In this document: piece by piece, positions 50,790-59,306 of the stretch | How the letters are laid out: each line of letters opens with the position of its first letter | Numbering within the stretch: position 1 is the stretch's first letter | Origin: Salinibacterium sp. | GTDB lineage: Bacteria; Actinomycetota; Actinomycetes; Actinomycetales; Microbacteriaceae | Direction of reading: 5' to 3' | DNA length: 64,000 nucleotides | NCBI GenBank assembly: GCA_019638845.1 | Contig: JAHBSZ010000002.1 | Location: forward strand, 186,001-250,000 | The notes under the pieces: generated by a model | Databases searched by the model: none | What the model was told of the DNA's origin: nothing | What the model saw: only the letters and a program-made list of their open reading frames with translations | Made by a program: the position numbers and the translations under genes

Positions 50790-51761
50790 ATGACGAACTT
50801 CACCATTGTCCTGAGTCACGAACTCGCTGCCCTCCGGATGGATCGGGGCCTCCGCCAACAGTTTGCCCGCGGAGAGATGCACCGAGTCGTGCGAGGTGCG
50901 TACATTCGAACGGCGGAGTTCACCGCCTTGGATTCGGACGCCCGCTACCGAGCGCGCGTAGCCGCCGTCTCCCGCCTACTGCCGGACACACAGTTCTCCG
51001 GCGACTCGGCCGCCGCGCTATGGCGGCTTCCCTGCCTCGGCAAATGGCCTGACCTTGTCCATGCCGCATCCCCACGCCAGTCCGGCGGGAGGTCGGGCGC
51101 CCTAGTGCAACGCCACGGCATCGGACTCGACCCCAACGCCACCCAGATCGATGGAATCACCCTGACGTCACTGGCCCGCACGCTGGCCGAGATTGCCTGC
51201 GGGCCCAGTTTCGCACGCGCGGTCGGCATGCTCGATGACGGGTTGAGGCAGCCGGTACCCGGCGAGTTTCGCAGTGGCAGGACCGCGCCGACCCGAGAAC
51301 AGGTGATCGGGGAACTCGAGTCGCTGGGTCGCATCGCCGGCCGTGCGCGAGCCGCACGCGCAATCGACTTCGCCGACCCGGCTTCTGGCTCCCTCGGTGA
51401 GACGGTCAGCCGGGTGCAGATGCTCGCTCTGGGCATCCCCCTGCCCGAAATCCAGGTTCCCTTCTACGACCGACTTGGGCTCATCGGAATCACTGACTTC
51501 TACTGGCGCGAGCTAGGGCTGATCGGAGAGTTCGATGGACACTCCAAGTACGGGGATCGGCGCCGGTTCGACACCCACCTCACTGCCGAAGAGGTCCTCG
51601 TCGCAGAGAAGGAGCGCGAAGATCGTCTGCGGGCGGTGGCCGGTGGCATCGTTCGGTGGGGTTGGCGGGTGGCGATGAACCGACCGGAGTTGGGCGCGCT
51701 ACTCGAGGCTCGTGGGCTCCGCGGTCGTCGGCGCGGGGGTTTCGACCGGAAGCGGGCGTAG
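50790..51761 (+). CDS. AbiEi-like / DUF559-type protein, orphan
   Basis: A 323-residue protein. The N-terminus (about 10-70) resembles the winged-helix domain of AbiEi-type IV antitoxins (RGLRQQFARGEMHRVVRGAY). The C-terminus has a PD-(D/E)XK-like pattern: GEFDGHSKYGD (about 248-258), EKEREDRLRAVAG and a final RWGW strand, like Vsr/DUF559 nucleases. Such proteins are common in Microbacteriaceae and usually occur without the AbiEii toxin, as here. Function is unknown. Identical 17-base repeats flank the gene. Confidence 0.72.
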   Translation: MTNFTIVLSHELAALRMDRGLRQQFARGEMHRVVRGAYIRTAEFTALDSDARYRARVAAVSRLLPDTQFSGDSAAALWRLPCLGKWPDLVHAASPRQSGGRSGALVQRHGIGLDPNATQIDGITLTSLARTLAEIACGPSFARAVGMLDDGLRQPVPGEFRSGRTAPTREQVIGELESLGRIAGRARAARAIDFADPASGSLGETVSRVQMLALGIPLPEIQVPFYDRLGLIGITDFYWRELGLIGEFDGHSKYGDRRRFDTHLTAEEVLVAEKEREDRLRAVAGGIVRWGWRVAMNRPELGALLEARGLRGRRRGGFDRKRA

Positions 51762-51792
51762 CGACCCACGCATGCGGTCGAAACCCCCGCGC
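51731..51792. repeat. perfect 18-base inverted repeat at the end of the AbiEi-like gene
   Basis: GCGCGGGGGTTTCGACCG (51731-51748) is perfectly complementary to 51775-51792, with 26 bases between that include the stop codon. It lies between convergent genes and can act as a transcription stop for both strands. The left arm contains the right copy of the 17-base flanking repeat. Confidence 0.82.
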
Positions 51793-51825
51793 GAGCGGGT
51801 CCGGCGCGAGCTCAGAACGGAATCA

Positions 51826-52605
51826 TCACCGATGCGTGAAGTGTGGCGGTCGCTTCTCGACGAAGGCCGCCATCCCTTCCTTCTGGTCATCGAGTGCGAA
51901 CATCGAGCCGAACAGTCGCTTCTCGAACCGCAGCCCCTCGGCGAGGGTCGACTCGTAAGCGATGCTCACCGCTTCCTTCGCCGCGTAGAGCACAGGCAGC
52001 GACCGCGACGCGATGACCGCGGCAGTCTCGAGGGCGTCATCGAGGAGCCGCTCAGCCGGGACGACGCGCGCGACCAGCCCGGCGGACTCCGCCTCCGCGG
52101 CATCCATCGTTCGCCCAGTGAGTACGAGTTCCATGGCCTTCGCTTTGCCAACGGCGCGCGTGAGTCGCTGACTTCCCCCGAGCCCGGGGATGACGCCGAG
52201 GTTGATCTCGGGTTGGCCGAACTTCGCGCTCTCTGCCGCGATGATGAAGTCGCACATCATCGCGACCTCGCAGCCGCCGCCGAGGGCATAGCCGGCAACC
52301 GCGGCAATCGTCGGAGTGCGTAGCGACGCGAATCGCTCCCAGCCGTCGAGGATCCCCGAGAGGTACATCTCCTGGAAGGTTCGATCCGCCATCTCCTTGA
52401 TATCGGCGCCAGCTGCGAATGCGCGGTCGGATCCGGTCACGACAATGCACCCGACGTCGACCGACGTATCAAACACGGTCGCGGCCTCTACCACCTCCGC
52501 CATGAGTTGCGCGTTGAGCGCGTTGAGCGCCTTCGGTCGATCGAACGTGATGATCCCCACTCGACCACGCTGTTCGACGGTGATGGTCTCGTATGTCATT
52601 GCCAC
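51826..52605 (-). CDS. enoyl-CoA hydratase
   Basis: A 259-residue crotonase. It has [11 protein letters not shown] (oxyanion hole), [19 protein letters not shown] and the two catalytic glutamates in region [17 protein letters not shown]. This is a full short-chain 2-enoyl-CoA hydratase. Its start overlaps the end of the hydroxyisobutyryl-CoA hydrolase gene by ten bases; both steps occur in valine breakdown and in beta-oxidation. Confidence 0.92.
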   Translation of the reverse strand: MAMTYETITVEQRGRVGIITFDRPKALNALNAQLMAEVVEAATVFDTSVDVGCIVVTGSDRAFAAGADIKEMADRTFQEMYLSGILDGWERFASLRTPTIAAVAGYALGGGCEVAMMCDFIIAAESAKFGQPEINLGVIPGLGGSQRLTRAVGKAKAMELVLTGRTMDAAEAESAGLVARVVPAERLLDDALETAAVIASRSLPVLYAAKEAVSIAYESTLAEGLRFEKRLFGSMFALDDQKEGMAAFVEKRPPHFTHR

Positions 52606-53618
52606 AACTCCCTCTCAAGTGGAGCGAAGAACCCGTCCACGTCGGTCACATCTTGCACCCGCGCCGGGTTCCAGTGCGGGTTCCTGTCTTTGTCGATGAC
52701 CTGAGCACGGATGCCCTCCGCAAAGTCCGGCGTTCGTAGCGCCCGCATCGACACCCGAAACTCCTGCGCAAGTGCCGCCCTCAGGTCCGGGAGCTCGCGC
52801 GCCCTGCGCAGGGACTGGAGAGTCACAGCGAGCGCCGTCGGCGACTTGGCCGCGATGAGCTCGGCGACCTCCACGTCCACGACCACGACCCGGGCGAGGA
52901 TCGTCGCGAGGTCGCTCCCTGCGAACGCAGCGTCGATCCGGTCGAGGTTGGACAGCTGGGTCGGGGGTGGTGGCTGGGCGAACGAGTGCAGCACGTCGGA
53001 GGTCTCGACCGGCTCGACTCGCGAGAGCGCGTCGAGCAACTCCGGCAAGCGCGACGACGGCACGAAGTAGTCGGCGAGCCCGAGCGTGATCGCATCCCCC
53101 GGCCCCACCGATGTTGCCGAGAGCGCGAGGTAGGTGCCGAGTTCCCCCGGCATGCGCGAGAGCAACCAGGTGCCGCCCACGTCGGGGACGAACCCGATGG
53201 TGGTCTCGGGCATCCCGACCTTCGATCGCTCGGTAACCACGCGATGGGAGGCGTGCGCCGCAAGACCTACGCCGCCGCCGAGCGTGACACCGTCCATGAT
53301 CGCGATGAACGGCTTCGGGTAGTCGGCGATGTGAGCGTCGAGCGCGTACTCGTCGCGCCAGAACGCTTCGGCGGAACTCCCGTCACCGGTCGTAGCATCC
53401 CGATAGAGGGAGACGATGTCGCCACCCGCGCACAGGCCTCGATCCCCCGCGCCGCTGAGCACGACCCGCTCAACGGAGTCGTCGGTCGCCCATTTGTCGA
53501 GCATTGAGCGGATAGCGACGACCATCCCGTGAGTGAGCGCGTTAATGGCGCGCGGTCGATTGAGCACGATGTGCCCGAGCGCTCCGCGACACTCGAACCT
53601 GACCTCGTCGTCTTCCAT
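52596..53618 (-). CDS. 3-hydroxyisobutyryl-CoA hydrolase / enoyl-CoA hydratase family
   Basis: A 340-residue crotonase-fold hydrolase with [56 protein letters not shown] and the long C-terminal extension ending NPHWNPARV, the typical end of 3-hydroxyisobutyryl-CoA hydrolases. ATG 53618 is directly preceded by GGGGAGG with no spacer, so the exact start is uncertain. With the hydratase it forms a valine catabolism pair. Confidence 0.9.
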   Translation of the reverse strand: MEDDEVRFECRGALGHIVLNRPRAINALTHGMVVAIRSMLDKWATDDSVERVVLSGAGDRGLCAGGDIVSLYRDATTGDGSSAEAFWRDEYALDAHIADYPKPFIAIMDGVTLGGGVGLAAHASHRVVTERSKVGMPETTIGFVPDVGGTWLLSRMPGELGTYLALSATSVGPGDAITLGLADYFVPSSRLPELLDALSRVEPVETSDVLHSFAQPPPPTQLSNLDRIDAAFAGSDLATILARVVVVDVEVAELIAAKSPTALAVTLQSLRRARELPDLRAALAQEFRVSMRALRTPDFAEGIRAQVIDKDRNPHWNPARVQDVTDVDGFFAPLERELWQ

Positions 53619-53896
53619 CCTCCCCAGTGAACTACACCCCGCGAAACACCGCCATCGGGCCCGGACCCGGACCGCCAACATGCAGGACCTTGTCAGGGGC
53701 GCGCTACCCGGTATCTGGTAGCCTGAAAACGCTTACTTGTGCGCCCGTGAACTTCCGGGTTGCGCTAGTGGTCAGTGTCCGGTCGACGGAGCCCCCGGAT
53801 TCTGGGCCTCGACTGAGGCGAAACCAGGGGGTTTCAACTGACCCGTTTGCCGCGCTGGGATGAACCGCGCACGACCGGAAAGATCCAAAGACTTAC
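53619..53896 (+). promoter_or_regulatory. 278-base leader region with structured RNA before the M23 peptidase
   Basis: A likely -10 (TAGCCT, 53719-53724) with TTGTCA further upstream would start an RNA leader of about 165 bases. In it, CCCCCGG near 53791 pairs with CCAGGGGG near 53825 (one bulged A) around an inner GCCTC-GACT-GAGGC hairpin. Actinobacterial cell-wall hydrolase genes often carry cyclic-di-AMP (ydaO) riboswitches, but I cannot find the ydaO core sequences here. Class unknown. Confidence 0.45.
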
Positions 53897-54553
53897 ATGT
53901 ACCAACCTGTGCTGCCAAGAACCGCATCCCTGAAGAGCGTCGTCACGCTGGGCGCTGTCGCGACCCTTCTCGTCGGTGTGAGCATTCCCGCCGCCGCCGT
54001 CGGTGGCTCGCGGTCGGTGTACCTCTCGGCGCCTGAGACGCCCATCGCCCCCACAGTCGTCGAAACACAAGAGTTCTCGTCCGCCTACCTCGCCGAGGCA
54101 GCGCCCGTCGTACGGGATGCCTTTGGAGTAGAAACCATCGTGGAAGCACCGACGATCTCGTTCTCGTCGATCACCGGCAGCCTCGTCATGTGGCCCGCAA
54201 ATGCTTCTGTCAACGACGGCTTCGGCTATCGCGATGGCAACGAGTTCCACGGCGGCATCGACATCATGGCCGCCTACGGTACGACTATCGTGGCGGCCTC
54301 TCCCGGCACCGTGATCGCCGTCGCGTCCGACAGCGGCTGGGGCTCCTACGTCAAGATCGATCACGGCGGCGGCGTCTACACCCTGTACGCGCACATGATC
54401 TCGGGTACCCAAAGCGTTTCGGTCGGCCAGTTCGTCAATGCCGGCGACGCTCTCGGCCTAGTCGGTCAGACCGGCTACGCGTCGGTCCCCCACCTGCACT
54501 TCGAGGTCTACGCGGGCGGTTCACGTGTCGACCCCATGGGCTGGCTGCCCTGA
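53897..54553 (+). CDS. M23-family peptidoglycan peptidase, secreted
   Basis: A 218-residue exported lysostaphin-type metalloprotease. A signal peptide (about 1-35, hydrophobic LGAVATLLVGVSIPAAA) precedes a linker and the catalytic domain from about 95. Zinc ligands are His118 and Asp122 (FHGGIDIMA) and His201 in HLHFEV, and His166 (YAHM) and His199 are the other active-site residues; all key residues are present, so it should be active in cleaving cell-wall cross-links. It stands alone with a long structured leader. Confidence 0.9.
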   Translation: MYQPVLPRTASLKSVVTLGAVATLLVGVSIPAAAVGGSRSVYLSAPETPIAPTVVETQEFSSAYLAEAAPVVRDAFGVETIVEAPTISFSSITGSLVMWPANASVNDGFGYRDGNEFHGGIDIMAAYGTTIVAASPGTVIAVASDSGWGSYVKIDHGGGVYTLYAHMISGTQSVSVGQFVNAGDALGLVGQTGYASVPHLHFEVYAGGSRVDPMGWLP

Positions 54554-54573
54554 TCGATTAGGGGTCTGATCGA

Positions 54574-55737
54574 CTAGAAGTAGGTCGCGACAAGATCGAC
54601 GACCACCGGGTCGTCGTCGTCGACACTGCTGATCATCGGGATCAGCCGCCACTTGTCGAACGCGGTGCACGGATGCGACAACCCGAGCCGCACGACGTCG
54701 CCGATCTCGGGGCCCGACCCGTCGTAGGGAAGATACCCGTGCTGGTCGTTGAGCTTCGACAGTGAACCGTACGCCGTGGACGGCAGGGCGAGGTCATAGG
54801 GAAAGTCACGCTTCCCGCCGTCGAGGATCGCGAGCCCCGGCGCTGGACGCGAGAGCACCCTTGCCCAACCGTGCATGGCCGAGCGCAGTCCCGGCAGCGG
54901 AGTGATCTGCTGGTAGAACCCCTCATCGTGCACTTGGTATGCACCCGATCGCAGCACTACGGTCGCGCGGTCGACGAGTGGCCCGAGACGGTCAGCCACG
55001 ACGTCGAAGTACGCACTGCCGCCGGCACTAACCAGGGGCGTGTGCTGCCAGTGGATCGCATCATGCACGGCGACGATCCGGTCGAGATGCGAGCGCACGG
55101 CGTCGAGATCCGCTGTCGAACGGGTGTTGCCCGCCGAACCCTCGTAGCCACCCACCCCCACGAGGCGAAGTTCGGGGGCTGATTCGATCGCCGCAGCGAT
55201 GGCCAGGGCATCCGCGACACGTGCAGCCCCGGTGCGCCCGGAACCAAGTTCGACGGCCACATCGACGGGTCGCGCGGCGCCGGAGAGCCCTGCACGCATG
55301 AGGGACACGACCTCAAGGCTGTCGACCCAACAGGTGAGCTCGAACTCGGGGTCTGCAAGTTCGGCGCCCAGCCAACTCAGAGCGCGGGGGTCGATAACCT
55401 CATTGGCCAGAATTATTCGGCGGATACCAAACGACCGCGCCAGTTGCACCTGCCAAGCGGTGGCAAGAGTGATGCCCCATGCACCGGCGTCGAGCAACTG
55501 CTGCCACAACTGCGGAGCCATCGTCGTCTTGCCGTGCGGTGCGATCTCGAAGTCTCGTGCGCCGAGCCAGTCCGCCATCAGGGCGACATTGTGCTGGGTT
55601 GCGGATCGGTCGATCGTGAGCAGCGGAGTAGCGAACGCCGAGAGGCGGGGTTCGGTGGCGAGGAACTCCCGGTGGGTCATCCCCCAACTCTCGACCGGGA
55701 ACGATTTGGCCCACGGCCCGAGCGCGACGTCTTGCAT
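54574..55737 (-). CDS. D-serine dehydratase/D-threonine aldolase-like PLP enzyme
   Basis: A 387-residue fold-type III PLP enzyme. The PLP lysine is in IAPHGKTTMAPQL (about 68-80), phosphate binding in LVSAGGSAYFDV, and the metal-binding C-terminus reads LSHPCTAFDKW (HxC of the DSD1/D-threonine aldolase group). Members are often named amino acid deaminase. Predicted to act on D-serine, D-threonine or related hydroxy amino acids. The ATG lies six bases behind a TAGCCT -10 box that overlaps the -10 box of the divergent gene. Confidence 0.85.
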   Translation of the reverse strand: MQDVALGPWAKSFPVESWGMTHREFLATEPRLSAFATPLLTIDRSATQHNVALMADWLGARDFEIAPHGKTTMAPQLWQQLLDAGAWGITLATAWQVQLARSFGIRRIILANEVIDPRALSWLGAELADPEFELTCWVDSLEVVSLMRAGLSGAARPVDVAVELGSGRTGAARVADALAIAAAIESAPELRLVGVGGYEGSAGNTRSTADLDAVRSHLDRIVAVHDAIHWQHTPLVSAGGSAYFDVVADRLGPLVDRATVVLRSGAYQVHDEGFYQQITPLPGLRSAMHGWARVLSRPAPGLAILDGGKRDFPYDLALPSTAYGSLSKLNDQHGYLPYDGSGPEIGDVVRLGLSHPCTAFDKWRLIPMISSVDDDDPVVVDLVATYF

Positions 55738-55760
55738 GCCTTCAGGCTAGCGTTGGCACC
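55738..55760. promoter_or_regulatory. 23-base bidirectional leaderless promoter
   Basis: Plus strand: TAGCGT (55748-55753), seven bases, ATG 55761. Minus strand: TAGCCT (55749-55744), six bases, ATG 55737. The two -10 boxes share the central TA of CTAG (55747-55750). There is no space for ribosome binding sites on either side. Confidence 0.6.
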
Positions 55761-56801
55761 ATGACTCGTCTCGGGATCACTGTCGACTATTCGGATGACT
55801 TCGCCACCTCGGCCACGGAGGTCGTCGACTTCGAGAGAGCCGGCGTGGATGTGGTCGCCGTCGCCGAGGCCTACTCGTTCGACGCCGTCAGTCGCCTCGG
55901 CTACCTCGCCGCGATCACGGATCGGGTGGCGCTGCTCTCGGCGATTCTGCCGATCTACTCGCGTACACCTGCCCTCCTGGCCATGACGGCCGCGGGGCTC
56001 GACTCAGTCTCAGGCGGGCGATTCGAGCTGGGACTAGGGTCGTCGGGGGCCCAAGTGATCGAGGGATTCCACGGGGTACCGTTCTCCGCTCCCCTCGGCC
56101 ACCTGCGCGAGGTCGTCGAAATCTGTCGGGCCGTGTGGCGCCGCGAGCGGCTCGAGCACGCAGGCCGCCACTACACCATCCCCCTTCCCGCCGATCAGGG
56201 CACGGGGCTCGGCAAACCGCTCAAGCTCATCAACTCGCCGGTGCGGGAGAGCATCCCGATCGCACTCGCCTCTCTGACCGCGAAAGCCGTCGAACAAACT
56301 GCCGAGATCGCAAACGGTTGGCTACCGCTCTTCTACCACCCGACCAAGAGCGAGGATGCTTGGGGGCCGGCGCTGGCCGCCGGAGCCGCGAAGCGCGACC
56401 CCGCCCTCGGCCCGCTCGACATCATCGTGACCGCCCCGTTCCATGTCGGACCGGGAGTCGATCAGGCGCTCGAAGGCCACCGCCACCGCGTTGCTCTATA
56501 CGTCGGCGGTATGGGTGCCGTCGGAGCGAACTTCTACAACGACCTCGCCGCACGTTACGGTTACGTCGACGAAGCCGCTCGCGTGCAGGAGCTCTACCTC
56601 GCGGGCGACAAGGCTGCAGCGGCCGCGGCACTACCCGAAGAACTCGTGCGAGAGACATCCCTCATCGGCACCGAGTCGGAGGTTCGAGCGCGAATCGACG
56701 CCATGGTTGCGTCGGGGGTGACGACTCTCATGATCGCCCCGCTCGCGCCGTCGCGTGAAGGTCGGATCGCAGCGGTGGAGGCCGCCCGCTCGTTGGTCTG
56801 A
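55761..56801 (+). CDS. LLM-class flavin/F420-dependent oxidoreductase
   Basis: A 346-residue TIM-barrel oxidoreductase of the luciferase-like family. Motifs: FERAGVDVVAVAEAYSFDAV near the N-terminus, TDRVALLSAILPIYSRTPALLAM, and SGGRFELGLGSSG (about 84-96), which binds the cofactor phosphate. Most actinobacterial members of this form use F420. Substrate unknown. It shares a bidirectional promoter with the PLP enzyme. Confidence 0.87.
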   Translation: MTRLGITVDYSDDFATSATEVVDFERAGVDVVAVAEAYSFDAVSRLGYLAAITDRVALLSAILPIYSRTPALLAMTAAGLDSVSGGRFELGLGSSGAQVIEGFHGVPFSAPLGHLREVVEICRAVWRRERLEHAGRHYTIPLPADQGTGLGKPLKLINSPVRESIPIALASLTAKAVEQTAEIANGWLPLFYHPTKSEDAWGPALAAGAAKRDPALGPLDIIVTAPFHVGPGVDQALEGHRHRVALYVGGMGAVGANFYNDLAARYGYVDEAARVQELYLAGDKAAAAAALPEELVRETSLIGTESEVRARIDAMVASGVTTLMIAPLAPSREGRIAAVEAARSLV

Positions 56802-56808
56802 ACCCCGG

Positions 56809-57696
56809 CTAGGGTGTGACCACGATTTCTGGCTGCCGACGGTCTGCTGAACGCACCGCGCCGATACTCGCGACGACCACGAGAGCGATCGCGACGGCGT
56901 CGGGCACGGTGAGAGCCTGGTGAAGGATGATCAGGCCCGCGGTTGCCGCAATCGCGGGTGAGAGACTCATGAGAATCGAGAAGGTCGCGGCGGGTAACCT
57001 GCGCAGCGCAAGCAACTCGAGACCATACGGAATCGCGGACGAGAGCACGGCGACCACGACCCCGAGCAACAGGATGTCGATGTGGAAGAGCGGTGGGCCC
57101 GCCGAGATGATCCCGAAGGGGATCGCGCCTAAGGCACCGATGCTCATGGCTATCGCCAGCCCGTCGAGTCGCTCGAACCGCCTGCCGGTTCGGGCCGACA
57201 GCAGGATGTACGCGACCCACATCGTTCCGGCGGCAACCGCGAATGCGACCCCGATCGGGTCGAGGTGATCCCACCCGCCCCACCCGAATATCGCAACGCC
57301 GATGAACGCCAAAACCGCCCACAGCCAGGCTGAGGCCTTTCGACTCACGACGACCGACAGGATGAGCGGGCCGAGCACCTCGATCGTGACCGTGATTCCC
57401 AGCGGAAGACGGGCGATCGCCTCGTAGAAGAGTCCGTTCATGAGGGCGAGAGCAAAGCCGAACGCGATAACGGTCAACCAGTCCGCCCGCGAGCGACCAC
57501 GCAGCCGAGGTCGGAATGCGATGAACAGGATCGCCGCCGAGAAGACCAGCCGCAAGGTGACCATTCCGAGCGCGCCGACGTGCGGGAAGAGCGTCACCGC
57601 AGACGCGGCCCCGATGTCTTGGCAGATGAGCCCGACAAGAACGAGGCCGGCGGCACCGAGCGTGCCTCCCCGCGGCGAGGTCGGCACGTCGGTCAT
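56809..57696 (-). CDS. EamA-family exporter, RhtA-like
   Basis: A 295-residue membrane protein with ten helices in two EamA repeats. The first repeat has SAVTLFPHVGALGMVTLRL, a form close to RhtA threonine/homoserine exporters, and the second LALRRLPAATFSILMSLSPA. It converges with the LLM oxidoreductase (seven bases between stops). An amino-acid exporter is plausible next to a PLP enzyme, but the substrate is inferred. Confidence 0.83.
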   Translation of the reverse strand: MTDVPTSPRGGTLGAAGLVLVGLICQDIGAASAVTLFPHVGALGMVTLRLVFSAAILFIAFRPRLRGRSRADWLTVIAFGFALALMNGLFYEAIARLPLGITVTIEVLGPLILSVVVSRKASAWLWAVLAFIGVAIFGWGGWDHLDPIGVAFAVAAGTMWVAYILLSARTGRRFERLDGLAIAMSIGALGAIPFGIISAGPPLFHIDILLLGVVVAVLSSAIPYGLELLALRRLPAATFSILMSLSPAIAATAGLIILHQALTVPDAVAIALVVVASIGAVRSADRRQPEIVVTP

Positions 57697-57716
57697 GGGA
57701 TGACGTTACCGCTCGG

Positions 57717-59186
57717 CTACGACAGCAAAAACCGCGCACCCTTCTCGCCGATGAGAATCGCGGGCGCGTTGGTGTTTCCGGTCGTGATCGTGGGCATGAT
57801 CGACGCGTCCACGACGCTCAACCCGGCGAGCCCGTGCACGCGAAGTGTGGGGTCGACGACGGCGAGGGCATCCGTACCCATCTTCGCTGTGCCGACTTGA
57901 TGGTGATAGGTGACGACCGTGCGGCGAACGTAATCCTCGAGATCGGTGGTGCCCGGCTCGGGGTAGAGCTCGCGGGCTCCCCACCCGTCGGCGAGCGCAG
58001 ACGCGGCCCCGAGCTCGCGGCACTGTGACACGGATGCCACGAGCGAAGCGACATCGTCGGGGTGTTCGAGCGCGGCCAGATCGATGAGGATGCTGTCGCG
58101 CGGATCGGGCCCGCCGAGGGTCACGGACCCGCGACTCTTGGGGCTGACGATTCCCGCCATCAGGGAAAACCCGCCAGCGGGTCCCACCATCCCGGGCTGA
58201 TACATGGGCACGCTGAAGTTGATCGGTTGAGTATCGGGTACCGGAAGCGAAGGGTCGCTCCTCCAGAACAGATGGGTCTGGGTTGCCGAGACTCCCCGCG
58301 CCGGGGGCGCGACCTCGCGCTTGTCGGTTGCGAAGATGACCGGTGCGAGCAGGTGGTCGTGCAAGTTCTTACCCACTCCCGGCAGATCGAGCACGGGCTC
58401 GATTCCGAGTGCGCGAAGCTCGTCGGCGGGGCCCACCCCCGATCGCAACAGGATGCGCGGCGTGTCGAGGGCACCCGCGGAGAGCACAACCTCGCCCGCA
58501 TGAGCGGTGTGCAACTCTCCCTCCTTCTCATACTCGACACCGATGACCTTGGCGCCGTCGACGAGCAGTCGGTGCACCCAGGCTCCGGTCGTTACCGTGA
58601 GCCTGGACTCGCCGACGAGAGGCCTGACGTAGGCCATGTAGGAGTTGAATCGCGTGCCGTCGCGCACGGTGATGTGCTGTTGGGAGATGCCGTCGAGCTG
58701 GTCGCCGTTGTAGTTCGGGTTGTGTTCGAGACCGATTTCGATCCCCGCATCGAGGATCGACTGCTGGATCGGTGCGAGCGGGTAGTCGGTGACCACATCG
58801 ACGACGGATTCGATCTGTTCGAAGATCGGCTGGACGTCGAACCAGCCCCATCCGGGATTGCCCGCAGCAGCCCACCCGTCGTAGTCGTCCGCGGCACCGC
58901 GCACCCAGATCATGGCGTTGAGCGCATGCGAACCACCAAGCACCTTCCCGCGCGGGAGGTGCAGTCGCCGATTCGCAGCGTGTGCTTGCGGCACCGTGTA
59001 GTAGTCCCAGTCCTCCGGCCCGTGCCACAGGCTTCCCATGCCCGAGAGCTCGTGGATCATCGGGTTGGAGTCCGATCCACCTGCCTCGAGAAGCAGGGTG
59101 CTATGCCCTGCTTCCACCACACGACCGGTGACCACGGATCCCGCTGAACCTGCGCCCACCACAATGACGTCGTACTTCTCGACCAT
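57717..59186 (-). CDS. GMC-family oxidoreductase (choline dehydrogenase-like)
   Basis: A 489-residue flavoprotein. The FAD loop is VVGAGSAGSVVTGRV at the N-terminus, RGKVLGGSHALNAMIW is PROSITE GMC motif 1, and GALDTPRILLRSGVG is motif 2. The C-terminal catalytic pair is in YHHQVGTAKM and NTNAPAIL. It oxidises primary alcohols; choline, aryl alcohols or sugars are possible. It is followed by the RhtA-like gene 20 bases later on the same strand. Confidence 0.88.
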   Translation of the reverse strand: MVEKYDVIVVGAGSAGSVVTGRVVEAGHSTLLLEAGGSDSNPMIHELSGMGSLWHGPEDWDYYTVPQAHAANRRLHLPRGKVLGGSHALNAMIWVRGAADDYDGWAAAGNPGWGWFDVQPIFEQIESVVDVVTDYPLAPIQQSILDAGIEIGLEHNPNYNGDQLDGISQQHITVRDGTRFNSYMAYVRPLVGESRLTVTTGAWVHRLLVDGAKVIGVEYEKEGELHTAHAGEVVLSAGALDTPRILLRSGVGPADELRALGIEPVLDLPGVGKNLHDHLLAPVIFATDKREVAPPARGVSATQTHLFWRSDPSLPVPDTQPINFSVPMYQPGMVGPAGGFSLMAGIVSPKSRGSVTLGGPDPRDSILIDLAALEHPDDVASLVASVSQCRELGAASALADGWGARELYPEPGTTDLEDYVRRTVVTYHHQVGTAKMGTDALAVVDPTLRVHGLAGLSVVDASIMPTITTGNTNAPAILIGEKGARFLLS

Positions 59187-59306
59187 GAGAATGCTCTCCT
59201 TGTTGTGCCAAGGTTCGAGCGTCCCATCTGCGCTCGTGCAGCACTTGACTGTGCGCGCGCAGTTTCGTGGGATGGGGGAACGGGATGGGCTGCGGCACCC
59301 GAAGGC

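Noticed and set aside
53619-53896. ydaO (cyclic-di-AMP) riboswitch before the M23 peptidase
   Set aside because: The gene context fits, and a stretch like GGGATGAACC is present, but the conserved core and the closing CCTCG/AGGC part are not found in the right order. Kept only as a structured leader of unknown class.
58062-59147. 361-codon plus-strand frame opposite the GMC oxidoreductase
   Set aside because: Antisense shadow of a well-supported gene with all GMC motifs; no independent start signals.
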